NCBI GenBank assembly: GCA_963751245.1
Contig: CAVVTR010000007.1
Coordinates: 372,001-436,000, forward strand
Reading direction: 5' to 3'
Length of the DNA stretch: 64,000 nt
Origin: CAVVTR01 sp963751245
Lineage (GTDB): Bacteria > Acidobacteriota > Thermoanaerobaculia > Thermoanaerobaculales > Thermoanaerobaculaceae
The notes beneath the pieces were generated by a model that made no database searches, was not told where the DNA came from, and saw nothing but the letters and a program-made list of their open reading frames with translations. The translations under genes and the position numbers were made by a program. This document shows positions 28,897 to 38,888 of the stretch, piece after piece (position 1 is the stretch's first letter; the number at the start of each line of letters is the position of its first letter).

Positions 28897-30012
28897 ATGC
28901 GTATCGGTGTGACGTGCTATCCGACGGTGGGCGGCTCCGGGGTGGTGGCGACGGAGCTGGGCCTGGCCATGGCGCGGCGTGGCCACGCCGTGCACTTCAT
29001 CTGCTACGCGCTGCCCTACCGGCTGGGACGGGTTCCTCCGGGGGTGACGTTCCACGAGGTGACGGTCCCCGCCTACCCCCTGTTCCAGTACCCGCCCTAC
29101 TCCCTGGCGCTGGCCTCCCAGATGGCCGACGCCGTGCGCAGCCACGACATCGAGCTGCTCCACGTGCACTACGCCATCCCCCACGCCATCTCGGCCCACC
29201 TGGCCCGGGAGCTCCTGGGCGGCGGGCCCAAGCTGGTGGTCACCCTGCACGGCACCGACATCACCGTGGTCGGGGCCGACCCTTCGTTCCTGCCCATCGT
29301 CCGCCTCGGCATCGAACGCGCCGACGCGGTCACCGCGGTTTCCGCGGCGCTGGCCCGGGAGACGCGGGAGCGGCTCGGCGTCACGCGGGACATCGACGTG
29401 ATCCCCAACTTCGTCGATGCCGACCGCTGCGACAGCGGCCTGGTCGCCGCCTACCGGCGCCGGCTCGCTCCGGACGGCGCCCCGCTCCTCGTCCACGCGT
29501 CGAACTTCCGCCCCGTGAAGCGGATCATGGACGTGCTCGACGTGTTCCGCCGCGTGGTCGAGCGGCGTCCCGCCCACCTGGTCATGGTGGGCGACGGCCC
29601 CGACCGGCCCGCCGCCGAGCGCTTCACCCGCGACGCGGGCATCGCCGATCGCGTGGAGTTCCTCGGCAACGTCACCCCGGTGGAGGGGGTCCTCGGCTCG
29701 GGGGACGTGTTCCTGCTCCTGTCCGAGGAGGAGTCGTTCGGCCTCGCCGCCCTCGAGGCCATGGCCTGCGCCGTTCCCGTGGTGGCCTCGAACGCCGGGG
29801 GGCTGCCGGAGCTCGTGGAGGACGGCCGGGGAGGGTTCCTCTTTCCCGTGGGCGACACGGCCGCCATGGCGGCCAAGGTGCTGGAGCTCCTCGACGACCC
29901 CGTCGAGCTCGCCCGCCAGAAGCACCTCGCCGCGCAGCGCGCGGCGGTGTTCGGCACGGAGCCCGTGGTCGACCGCTACGAGGCGCTCTACCGCCGCCTG
30001 CTGGGCATCTGA
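28897..30012 (+). CDS. bshA: L-malate glucosyltransferase BshA
   Basis: GT4-family glycosyltransferase of 371 aa that joins UDP-GlcNAc and L-malate, the first step of bacillithiol synthesis. Diagnostic are CYPTVGGSGVVATELG at the N-terminus, HVHYAIPHAISA, LVVTLHGTDITVVG, SNFRPVKR and the sugar-nucleotide-binding EESFGLAALEAMACAVPVV. It closes the bshC-bshB1-bshA run. BshA homologues with malate specificity share these motifs. Confidence 0.96.
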   Translation: MRIGVTCYPTVGGSGVVATELGLAMARRGHAVHFICYALPYRLGRVPPGVTFHEVTVPAYPLFQYPPYSLALASQMADAVRSHDIELLHVHYAIPHAISAHLARELLGGGPKLVVTLHGTDITVVGADPSFLPIVRLGIERADAVTAVSAALARETRERLGVTRDIDVIPNFVDADRCDSGLVAAYRRRLAPDGAPLLVHASNFRPVKRIMDVLDVFRRVVERRPAHLVMVGDGPDRPAAERFTRDAGIADRVEFLGNVTPVEGVLGSGDVFLLLSEEESFGLAALEAMACAVPVVASNAGGLPELVEDGRGGFLFPVGDTAAMAAKVLELLDDPVELARQKHLAAQRAAVFGTEPVVDRYEALYRRLLGI

Positions 30013-30037
30013 GCGCCGCTCCGCCGCCGCCGGGACC

Positions 30038-30067
30038 TTGCGCGCGGCTCGACCCTTGCGCTAGGCT
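30038..30067 (+). promoter_or_regulatory. Candidate promoter of the RDD gene
   Basis: TTGCGC (30038-30043), an 18-nt spacer and TAGGCT (30062-30067), about 60 nt before the ATG at 30127. Confidence 0.45.
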
Positions 30068-30126
30068 CGTGCCAGGAAACAGCAGCGGACAAAGAAGGCA
30101 GCGTACGAGAGGAAAAGGAGACCTCC

Positions 30127-30636
30127 ATGTCGGTACCCCCAACCCAGCCACCCGCACCGCCAGCGGCCCCCGCGGCCCCGGCCAAGGCGGACATCGGGAA
30201 GCGGTTCATCGCTGCGCTCATCGACGGCATCCCGGCCATCATCATCGCCTTCGTCCTCGGCCTCATCCCCTTCATCGGACCCATCGTCGGAGGCCTCGTG
30301 GTCGCCGCGTGGTGGCTGTTCAGGGACGGACTGGACGTGGACTTCGCCGACCACCGCTCCCTCGGCAAGAAGGTGATGAAGCTGCGGCCGGTGACCGCCG
30401 ACGGGCGGTCCATCGACCTCGCCACCTCCGCCAAGCGGAACCTCCCGCTGGCCATCTACGCCGTGGGCTACCTCCTGTGGGTGGTCCCCGTCCTCGGCCA
30501 CCTGGCCTCGATCCCGATCTTCCTGCTCGGCAGCCTCGTGATCCTCATCGAGGGGGTCCTGGTCCTCACCGATCCGGCCGGACGCCGCATGGGCGACAAG
30601 TTCGCCGGCACGACGGTGGTGGAGGTCGCGAGCTGA
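30127..30636 (+). CDS. RDD family membrane protein
   Basis: Small membrane protein of 169 aa. A Pro/Ala-rich N-terminal tail (residues 1-20) is followed by an RDD domain with about four hydrophobic segments. The Arg in KRFIAALIDG and the DHRSLGKKVMKLRPV loop are typical, as is a C-terminal RMGDKFAGTTVVE. RDD proteins are thought to be transporters or accessory membrane proteins; no substrate is known. AAAAGGAG precedes the start. Confidence 0.87.
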   Translation: MSVPPTQPPAPPAAPAAPAKADIGKRFIAALIDGIPAIIIAFVLGLIPFIGPIVGGLVVAAWWLFRDGLDVDFADHRSLGKKVMKLRPVTADGRSIDLATSAKRNLPLAIYAVGYLLWVVPVLGHLASIPIFLLGSLVILIEGVLVLTDPAGRRMGDKFAGTTVVEVAS

Positions 30637-30659
30637 ACGGAGGAACACCCCGAAAGAAG

Positions 30660-30686
30660 ACGGCCCCCGGGACGACCGGGGGCCGT
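30660..30686. terminator. Bidirectional terminator hairpin
   Basis: An 11-bp stem (30660-30670 with 30676-30686) and a GACGA loop lie between convergent genes. T-rich tracts follow on both strands (TTTCATCTCTT on plus; CTTCTTTC on minus), so it can serve both sides. Confidence 0.85.
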
Positions 30687-30709
30687 TTCATCTCTTGTGG
30701 GCACGTCCG

Positions 30710-31885
30710 TCAGGGCAGCCGGGCGCCCACCAGCGGCCACCTGGCGGTGCCGCTGCAGCCCCCCGCGTTGGCCAGGGTCGTCGTCACGCTGCCGGTCACG
30801 CCGCCTCCAGAGAGCACCCCGGACACCGCCAGGGTCACGTCCACCCCGTCCACCGTGCCGCCGATCGAGAAGCCGAACCCGCCCACGTCGCTGGGCACCA
30901 CCGGCACCTCGAGCGGACCCGCGAGGCGGAGAAGCTCGCCGCCGCAGGTGTCCCCCGCGTCCTCGTCGGTGAAGATCACCGTGGCATCCACCGCCGCGAT
31001 GGCGCCGCCGGCCACGGTGAGGGTCACCGGGGTGTCGTACGTGGTCTTGTCCTGCTTGCACACGTACACGCCGTCCGGTCCGGCGCCGCCCGAGGCGGTC
31101 ATGTCCAGGGTCGAGGCGTCGTTGGTACGGCCGTCGAGCAGCGAGCCGAACGCCACCACCGGTCCGCCGCTGACGACCTCGAGACGGCACCGCAGGTCGG
31201 TCCCGTAGGGCACGCCCAGGGTGCTCAGGACGTCGTTGAGCTGGCGCGGCTCGTAGGCCCCCAGCGTGAAGGTGTCTGTCCGGGTCGCCGGAAGCGCCGT
31301 GCCGTCCGGCAGGAAGAGGCTCAGCTTCACCGTGGTGGACCCCGCCGACGCGTTCATGAACCCCACGTTGGTGCGCCACACCTTGATGCCGTCCCCGGTG
31401 ACACCGCTGATTCCGACGATGTCGGTGTGGCCGCCGGCGGTAATCGCGTCGCCCACCGGCGTGGCGGCGAAGAACTGCCCCGCCGTCCCCGTGCCGTAGC
31501 TGCCCACCACGGCGTCGTCGTAGATGTGGGCCGTGACCGTGACCGCCTGGTCCGCGAGGAACCGCAGCCCGCCCACGGCGGAGGAGAGGCCGAAGGTGTC
31601 ACGTACGATGTCGGGCAGCGCCACGACGGCGCCGGCCCCGACCTCGATCGCCACCGGTTGCGGCGGCGCCGCCGGGTCCGGGCCCCGGAAGGAGAACGCC
31701 GCCGTCACCGTGGTCGCGGTGGCGGCGGGGTTGTAGATCCACACGTCGGTGACGAACTGCGAGCCGGGCAGGGCGCCCGGGGCGTGGGCCACCGAAGGCA
31801 GGTAGAGCTCCACGCCCGGACGCACCGTCGCGGCCAGGGGCGACGCCGCCAGGAGGGCGGCGAGGGCGACGCCGCGCAGCCTCAC
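30710..31885 (-). CDS. Secreted protein with TDVWIYNP-type module (second of a pair)
   Basis: Secreted protein of 391 aa; the function is unknown. A short signal peptide (about residues 1-18, LAALLAASPLAA) is followed by a beta-rich module (about 20-240) with the landmarks FVTDVWIYNP, GTAGQFF, a VWRTNVGFMN strand, LGAYEPRQL and VVAFGSLLDG. A second, unrelated-looking beta domain fills about 250-391. The module is shared with the next gene upstream and, twice, with the large PKD protein at 61095-63764. The GTG start overlaps the upstream stop (GTGA), so the two genes are translationally coupled. It is probably a surface or periplasmic protein. Confidence 0.82.
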   Translation of the reverse strand: MRLRGVALAALLAASPLAATVRPGVELYLPSVAHAPGALPGSQFVTDVWIYNPAATATTVTAAFSFRGPDPAAPPQPVAIEVGAGAVVALPDIVRDTFGLSSAVGGLRFLADQAVTVTAHIYDDAVVGSYGTGTAGQFFAATPVGDAITAGGHTDIVGISGVTGDGIKVWRTNVGFMNASAGSTTVKLSLFLPDGTALPATRTDTFTLGAYEPRQLNDVLSTLGVPYGTDLRCRLEVVSGGPVVAFGSLLDGRTNDASTLDMTASGGAGPDGVYVCKQDKTTYDTPVTLTVAGGAIAAVDATVIFTDEDAGDTCGGELLRLAGPLEVPVVPSDVGGFGFSIGGTVDGVDVTLAVSGVLSGGGVTGSVTTTLANAGGCSGTARWPLVGARLP

Positions 31886-33078
31886 TGCGCGCCCGTCCAG
31901 CCGGCCCGGAACACCCGCGACACACCCATGGCGTTGCAGGTGGCGTAGCTGCCCGTGCCGCCGGTGGTGTCGCTGACCAGCGTGCCGGACAGGACGCCGT
32001 TGGTGAACGTTCCGCTCAGGGTCCAGGTCACGGTGAAGAACGTGGTGGTCCCGTCGCCGTAGTTGTAGGCCACCTGCGAGCTGAAGGTGCCGTCGGCGCC
32101 GATGGGAACCGCCACGCCGCCCGAGTCGGTGTCGAGGGTGTAGGAGTCGGTGCCGCAGGGGATGCTCGCCGTCGCGAAGTAGGAGTCCAGGGACCCCTGG
32201 CTCACGGTCGCCTCGATGCCTCCGTCCACCGCCGTGGAGTCGGCGGAGGAGAACACCACGCCGTCGAACCGCCCCAGCGTGTTCGCGCTGCCAAGCGGGG
32301 TCACCATGTCGATGGTGTAGGGGTCGCCGGTGGCGTTGTCGATCTGCGAGGCGAAGGCGATGATGCGGCCGGAGCCCTGGGTGACGTTGACGACCAGGCG
32401 CTGGTTGGTGCCCAGCGGGCCGCCCACGTCGGTGATGGACACCTGCTGGGCGCCGTAGGGCCCGATGGTGTACGTCTTGGACGCGAGCAGGGTGCCGGAG
32501 CCGTCGCGCTTGTCGACCACGACCGTCGCCGTGTTGCCCGTCGTCTCCACGAACCCGAAGTTGGCCCGGAAGGTGCCGGCCGCGTCCTGGCTCACCCCGA
32601 TGAGGTTGGTGCCGGAGCCGGCGCCGATGGCGAGCTCCTTGGGAATTCCGGGGAAGAACTGCCCCGCGGTGCCGGTCCCCTTGTTGGTCTGCACGTTGGC
32701 GTCGTAGATCCGGCCGGTGACCACGATCTGCTGGTCCGACTTGAGCTCCAGGGCGCCGGCCACCTCGTCCAACCCGTACAGCGTCTGGAAGATGTCCAGC
32801 TCCGCCTTGGTCTCGCCGGGGGCCACCTGGACGTACTGCACGGCGGGCGCCGTATTGGCGGTCTGGCGCGCCAGGAAGTAGACGCCGACGGTGGCCGTCT
32901 GCGACGTGGACGGGTTGTAGATCCAGACGTCGGTGCGGTAGAGCGCGCACACGCCGCCTGGGCAGCTTCCCTGGAGCCGGCCCACGGAGGCCAGGAAGAC
33001 GTCCGTACCCGGCGACACGGCCAGAGCGGTGCCGGCGACCGAGGCCAGCAGGAGCGACACGATGAGAAGCTTTCTCAT
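31882..33078 (-). CDS. Secreted protein with TDVWIYNP-type module (first of a pair)
   Basis: Secreted protein of 398 aa with a clear signal peptide (residues 1-20, cleavage after ALA). The mature part begins VSPGTDVFLASVG and holds the same bipartite module: RTDVWIYNP, then GTAGQFFPGIP, then FRANFGFVE, IGPYGAQQ and IIAFASQIDNATGDP. A C-terminal beta domain (about 265-398) includes CGTDSYTLDTDSGGV. I cannot name a family. The ATG at 33078 follows GGGAGGTGAGG. It is preceded by a tRNA and terminator, so it probably has its own promoter. Confidence 0.83.
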   Translation of the reverse strand: MRKLLIVSLLLASVAGTALAVSPGTDVFLASVGRLQGSCPGGVCALYRTDVWIYNPSTSQTATVGVYFLARQTANTAPAVQYVQVAPGETKAELDIFQTLYGLDEVAGALELKSDQQIVVTGRIYDANVQTNKGTGTAGQFFPGIPKELAIGAGSGTNLIGVSQDAAGTFRANFGFVETTGNTATVVVDKRDGSGTLLASKTYTIGPYGAQQVSITDVGGPLGTNQRLVVNVTQGSGRIIAFASQIDNATGDPYTIDMVTPLGSANTLGRFDGVVFSSADSTAVDGGIEATVSQGSLDSYFATASIPCGTDSYTLDTDSGGVAVPIGADGTFSSQVAYNYGDGTTTFFTVTWTLSGTFTNGVLSGTLVSDTTGGTGSYATCNAMGVSRVFRAGWTGAQ

Positions 33079-33159
33079 GACCTCACCTCCCGAGAGAATG
33101 ATTCTAGCATTCCACGGCGCCACTTCGGTGAGGATGGTCACCCCGCGGGCCTGACGACG

Positions 33160-33185
33160 ACGAAGGGGGCCGGGGCCCCCTTCGT
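33160..33185 (-). terminator. Terminator hairpin after tRNA-Leu
   Basis: A perfect 11-bp stem (33160-33170 with 33175-33185) and a CGGG loop sit 20 nt beyond the tRNA-Leu 3' end. There is no U-run, like the hairpin at 990-1015. Confidence 0.6.
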
Positions 33186-33204
33186 GGTGTGTCGTCGATG
33201 TGAG

Positions 33205-33289
<85 letters not shown>

Positions 33290-33310
33290 ACGTCCAGCGT
33301 CATGATACTC

Positions 33311-33661
33311 CTACTTCGAGGGTTGCGGCGTCGCGGGAGCCGGCGTTGCAGCCGGAGCCGGCGTCGCCGGAGTCGTGGCCGGAGAGGTGGTCGCGGCCGT
33401 GGCCTTGAGACCCGACGTGACCGAGCGTCCGCGCCGCGCCGTGAGGACCGAGATCCCGATGCAGAGCACGACGAAGAGGATGAACGACACCGTGGTCAGC
33501 TTGTGCATCAGCGTGGTGGTCCCCCGGGGCCCGAAGGACGCCTGCGACCCGGCACCGCCGAAGGCGGCGGCCACGTCGGCTCCCTTGCCCTGCTGGAGGA
33601 GCACCACCATGACCAGGAACAAGCAGACCAACACGTAGAGAATGATGAGCGCCGTGTACAC
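33311..33661 (-). CDS. secG: Preprotein translocase subunit SecG
   Basis: SecG of 116 aa, part of the SecYEG channel. It has two transmembrane helices (about residues 4-24 and 52-74), with LLQQGKGADVAAAFGGAGSQASFGPRGTTTLMHKLT between them as the family signature. The C-terminal tail is a Pro/Ala/Thr-rich low-complexity stretch. It is the last gene of gap-pgk-tpiA-secG, 12 nt after tpiA. The GTG start has a GGAG site. Confidence 0.93.
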   Translation of the reverse strand: MYTALIILYVLVCLFLVMVVLLQQGKGADVAAAFGGAGSQASFGPRGTTTLMHKLTTVSFILFVVLCIGISVLTARRGRSVTSGLKATAATTSPATTPATPAPAATPAPATPQPSK

Positions 33662-33673
33662 CAGAGTTCTCCC

Positions 33674-34428
33674 TCACGCCCCGCGGCGGGCCACGGGAGC
33701 AGCATGGATGATAGCCCAAAATGCCTCAGCGTCAAGGCTGGCGCCTCCGACGAGGGCGCCGTCCACCTCGCTGGAGGCCAGGAGAGAAGCGGCGTTCGCC
33801 GGTTTCACGCTGCCTCCGTACAGGATTCTCGTCTCCCCCGCGGGACCGGCGCCGAACAGGGCGGTCAGCCGCCCGCGGACGAACGCGTGCGCCTCGGAGG
33901 CCTGTTCCGGGGAGGCGTTGCGCCCGGTGCCGATCGCCCATACCGGCTCGTAGGCCACCGTGAGCGTGCCGGCGTCCAGCCCGGCCAGCGCGGCGGTCTG
34001 CCGCTCAAGCACGGCGAACGTGCTCCCGGACTCGCGCTCCTCGAGGGTCTCCCCGACGCAGAAGACGACCGCGAGCCCCGCCCGTTGCGCGGCGCGGGCA
34101 CGACCCGCCGCCGTCTCGTCGGTCTCCCCGAAGATGTGGCGCCGCTCGGAGTGGCCGACGACCACCCAGCCCACGCCCATCTCGGCGAGGAGCGGGGCGG
34201 CGACCTCGCCGGTGTAGGCTCCTTGCTCGGCCCAGTGGCAGTTCTGGGCCCCCACCCCCAGCGGCGAGCCGCCGGCCAGCATGGCGGCCAGGGGGAGCAG
34301 GGGGAACGGCGGGCACACCACCACCTCGGGGCCGTCCTCTTCCACCCGTGCCAGGAGCGTCTCCAGGAACCCCTGGAGGTGGTCCGGGGTGCCGTGCATC
34401 TTCCAGTTCGCGGCGATCAGGGGACGTC

Positions 34429-34432
<4 letters not shown>
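33674..34432 (-). CDS. tpiA: Triosephosphate isomerase
   Basis: Interconverts dihydroxyacetone phosphate and glyceraldehyde 3-phosphate; 252 aa, normal length. Active-site lysine in NWKMHG (N-terminus), histidine in VVGHSERR and catalytic glutamate in AYEPVWAIGTG are present, as is the phosphate-binding ILYGGSVKPANA. The ATG overlaps the pgk stop (ATGA). Confidence 0.97.
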
Positions 34433-35607
<1,175 letters not shown>

Positions 35608-35623
35608 GACCGCCTCCCGGGCG

Positions 35624-36622
35624 CTACCCGGCGAACACGCGGGCGACGTCGACGCAACGAGCCGCGTAGGCGTACTCGTTGTCGTACCACGCCAGCACCT
35701 TGCCCATCCGGTCTCCGATGGCCATCGTGGCCAGCGCGTCCACCACCGAGGAGGCGGTGGAGCCGCGGAAGTCGATGGACACAAGCGGCTCCTCGCAGAC
35801 CTCGAGGACGCCGGCGAGGGAGGTGCGGGCGGCGGCACGGAAAGCGTCGAGCATGGCGTCCCGCGTGAAGCTCTTCTCGCCCACGAAGGTGAAGTCCACC
35901 AGGGACACGTCCTGGGTGGGGACGCGGACGGCGAGGCCGTCCAGCTTCCCCTTGATCTGGGGGAACACCTCGGCCATCGCCCGCGCGGCGCCGGTGGAGG
36001 TTGGGATCATCGACACGCAGGCGGCGCGGGCCCGGCGCAGGTCCTTGTGGGGAAGGTCCAGCAGGCGCTGGTCGTTGGTGACGGAGTGGATCGTGTTGAG
36101 CAGCCCGTGCTCGATGCCGAAGCTCTCGAGCAGCACCTTCACCACCGGGGCGAGGCAGTTGGTGGTGCACGAGCCGTTGGAGATCATGCGGTGCTTCGCC
36201 GGGTCGAGCAGGGTGTGGTTGACGCCGTACACCACCGTGAGCTCGACGTTCTTGGCCGGCGCGGAGATGAGCACCTTCTTCGCGCCCGCGTCCAGGTGGG
36301 CCGCCGCCTTCTTTCCGTCGGTGAAGTGGCCGGAGGCCTCGAGGACGAGGTCGACGCCCATCTCCCTCCAGGGCAGCTTCGCCGGGTCGGGGTTGGCGAG
36401 CACCCTCATGCGCTTGCCCTCGACCTCGAGGCCGTCGCCGGCGACCGTGACGGCGTGGTCGAAACGCCCGTGCAGCGAGTCGTAGCGCAGCAGGTGCGCC
36501 AGCGTCGCCGCGTCGGTGAGGTCGTTGAGCGCCACGAACTCGAAGGCGGGATCGTCGAACGCCTGCCGGAAGACGAGACGACCGATGCGGCCGAAGCCGT
36601 TGATGGCAACGCGAATGGACAT
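35624..36622 (-). CDS. gap: Glyceraldehyde-3-phosphate dehydrogenase, type I
   Basis: NAD-linked GAPDH of 332 aa. It has the Rossmann start INGFGRIGRLVFRQ, the NAD-specific LNDL (Asp at about 34), the catalytic cysteine C152 in SNGSCTTNC, the partner histidine in HSVTNDQR and the C-terminal WYDNEYAYA. It heads the gap-pgk-tpiA-secG operon, with AAAGGAGG before the ATG. Confidence 0.97.
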   Translation of the reverse strand: MSIRVAINGFGRIGRLVFRQAFDDPAFEFVALNDLTDAATLAHLLRYDSLHGRFDHAVTVAGDGLEVEGKRMRVLANPDPAKLPWREMGVDLVLEASGHFTDGKKAAAHLDAGAKKVLISAPAKNVELTVVYGVNHTLLDPAKHRMISNGSCTTNCLAPVVKVLLESFGIEHGLLNTIHSVTNDQRLLDLPHKDLRRARAACVSMIPTSTGAARAMAEVFPQIKGKLDGLAVRVPTQDVSLVDFTFVGEKSFTRDAMLDAFRAAARTSLAGVLEVCEEPLVSIDFRGSTASSVVDALATMAIGDRMGKVLAWYDNEYAYAARCVDVARVFAG

Positions 36623-36649
36623 GCGGCCCTCCTTTACACCCTGAGAACG

Positions 36650-36678
36650 AGTATATCCAGGCCGGAAATGCCCGGCAA
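36650..36678 (-). promoter_or_regulatory. Promoter of the gap operon
   Basis: On the minus strand TTGCCG (36678-36673), a 17-nt spacer and TATACT (36655-36650) fit a strong sigma-70 promoter, with a leader of about 20 nt to the gap ATG. It lies back to back with the mtnA promoter. Confidence 0.75.
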
Positions 36679-36689
36679 TCGCGGTGCGC

Positions 36690-36693
36690 TACC

Positions 36694-36695
<2 letters not shown>
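36690..36695 (+). promoter_or_regulatory. Leaderless-type -10 box of mtnA
   Basis: TACCAT ends 7 nt before an in-frame GTG at 36703. An ATG at 36694 overlaps the hexamer itself, so if this is the promoter the GTG is the real start. Confidence 0.4.
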
Positions 36696-37748
<1,053 letters not shown>

Positions 37749-37752
<4 letters not shown>

Positions 37753-38825
37753 GCGGCGCCCCCCTGCGGCCGGTCCGCACGCTGGGCATCGAAACCTCCT
37801 GCGACGAGACGGCGGTGGCCGTGCTCGAGCCCGACGGCTCGGTGCGCTGCAACCTGGTCGCCTCGCAGGTGGCGGTGCACGCCCCCTACCTGGGCGTGGT
37901 CCCGGAGCTGGCGGCGCGCCACCACCTGGAGACGCTGCCGCGCCTGCTGGCCGAGGCCGACCTGCAGGTGGGGCTCGGCGACGTGGGGCTGGTCGCCGTG
38001 ACGCGCGGACCGGGGCTCATCGGCTCGCTCCTCGTGGGCACCTGCTTCGCCTCCGCCTACGCCTGGGGGCGCGGCCTGCCCCTGGTGGGCGTCGACCACC
38101 TGGAGGGCCACCTGGTGTCGCCGTTTCTGGACCTCGGAGGGGCGCCTGCCCGGCCGGTGCCGCAGCCCGCCCTGACCCTGGTGGTCTCGGGTGGGCACTC
38201 CTCGTTCTTCCTCCTCGAGGCGGGTCTGGCGCGGCCCCTCAACCGCACCCGGGACGACGCCGCCGGAGAGGTGTTCGACAAGGTCTCGGCGGCGCTGGGG
38301 CTGGGCTACCCCGGTGGGCCGGTGGTCGACCGCCTCGCCGACGACGGCGACCCGGAGGCGTTCACCTTCAAGACGCCGCGCATCAAGGACCCCGAAGGGG
38401 CGCTGGACTACTCGTTCTCCGGGTTGAAGACCGCGGTGATCCGCGCCGCCCAGGAGCTGGGACCGGTGCCGCTGGACGACCCGGCCCATCCGCCGCAGCC
38501 CGTGGTCGACCTCCTGGCCTCGTTCCGGCGTACGCTGGTGACCTGGCTGCTGGCGCCCCTGGACGGATTCGTGGACCGGCACGCCCCGGCCGTGGTGGCG
38601 GCCTCGGGCGGCGTGGCCGCCAACCGCGAGCTGCGCCGGAGGCTGGTAGAATGGTCGGCGGCGCGCGGGGTCGAGGTGTTGCTGCCGCCCCTGGCGCTCA
38701 CCACCGACAACGCCGCCATGATCGCCCGCGCGGGGCAGCTGCGCGCCGAGCGGGGCGAGCTGGATGATCCGCGGGCGCTGAAGGCCTTTCCACGGGCGGC
38801 GTGGAAGACTCGGACGGCGTCCTGA
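37749..38825 (+). CDS. tsaD: tRNA threonylcarbamoyladenosine transferase TsaD
   Basis: Catalytic subunit that places the threonylcarbamoyl group on A37 of ANN-decoding tRNAs; 358 aa. It carries the ASKHA start TLGIETSCDETAVAV, metal ligands in the HHLETL stretch, VSGGHSSF, GEVFDKVSAALGLGYPGGP and the C-terminal ASGGVAANRELR with TDNAAMIA. The GTG start overlaps the mtnA stop. Confidence 0.97.
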
Positions 38826-38888
38826 ACTGCCCGGGCGGCGGGCGCGGCGGCACTCCCCCAGAGAAGCGTTGCGGGCGAACGTGAGGGT

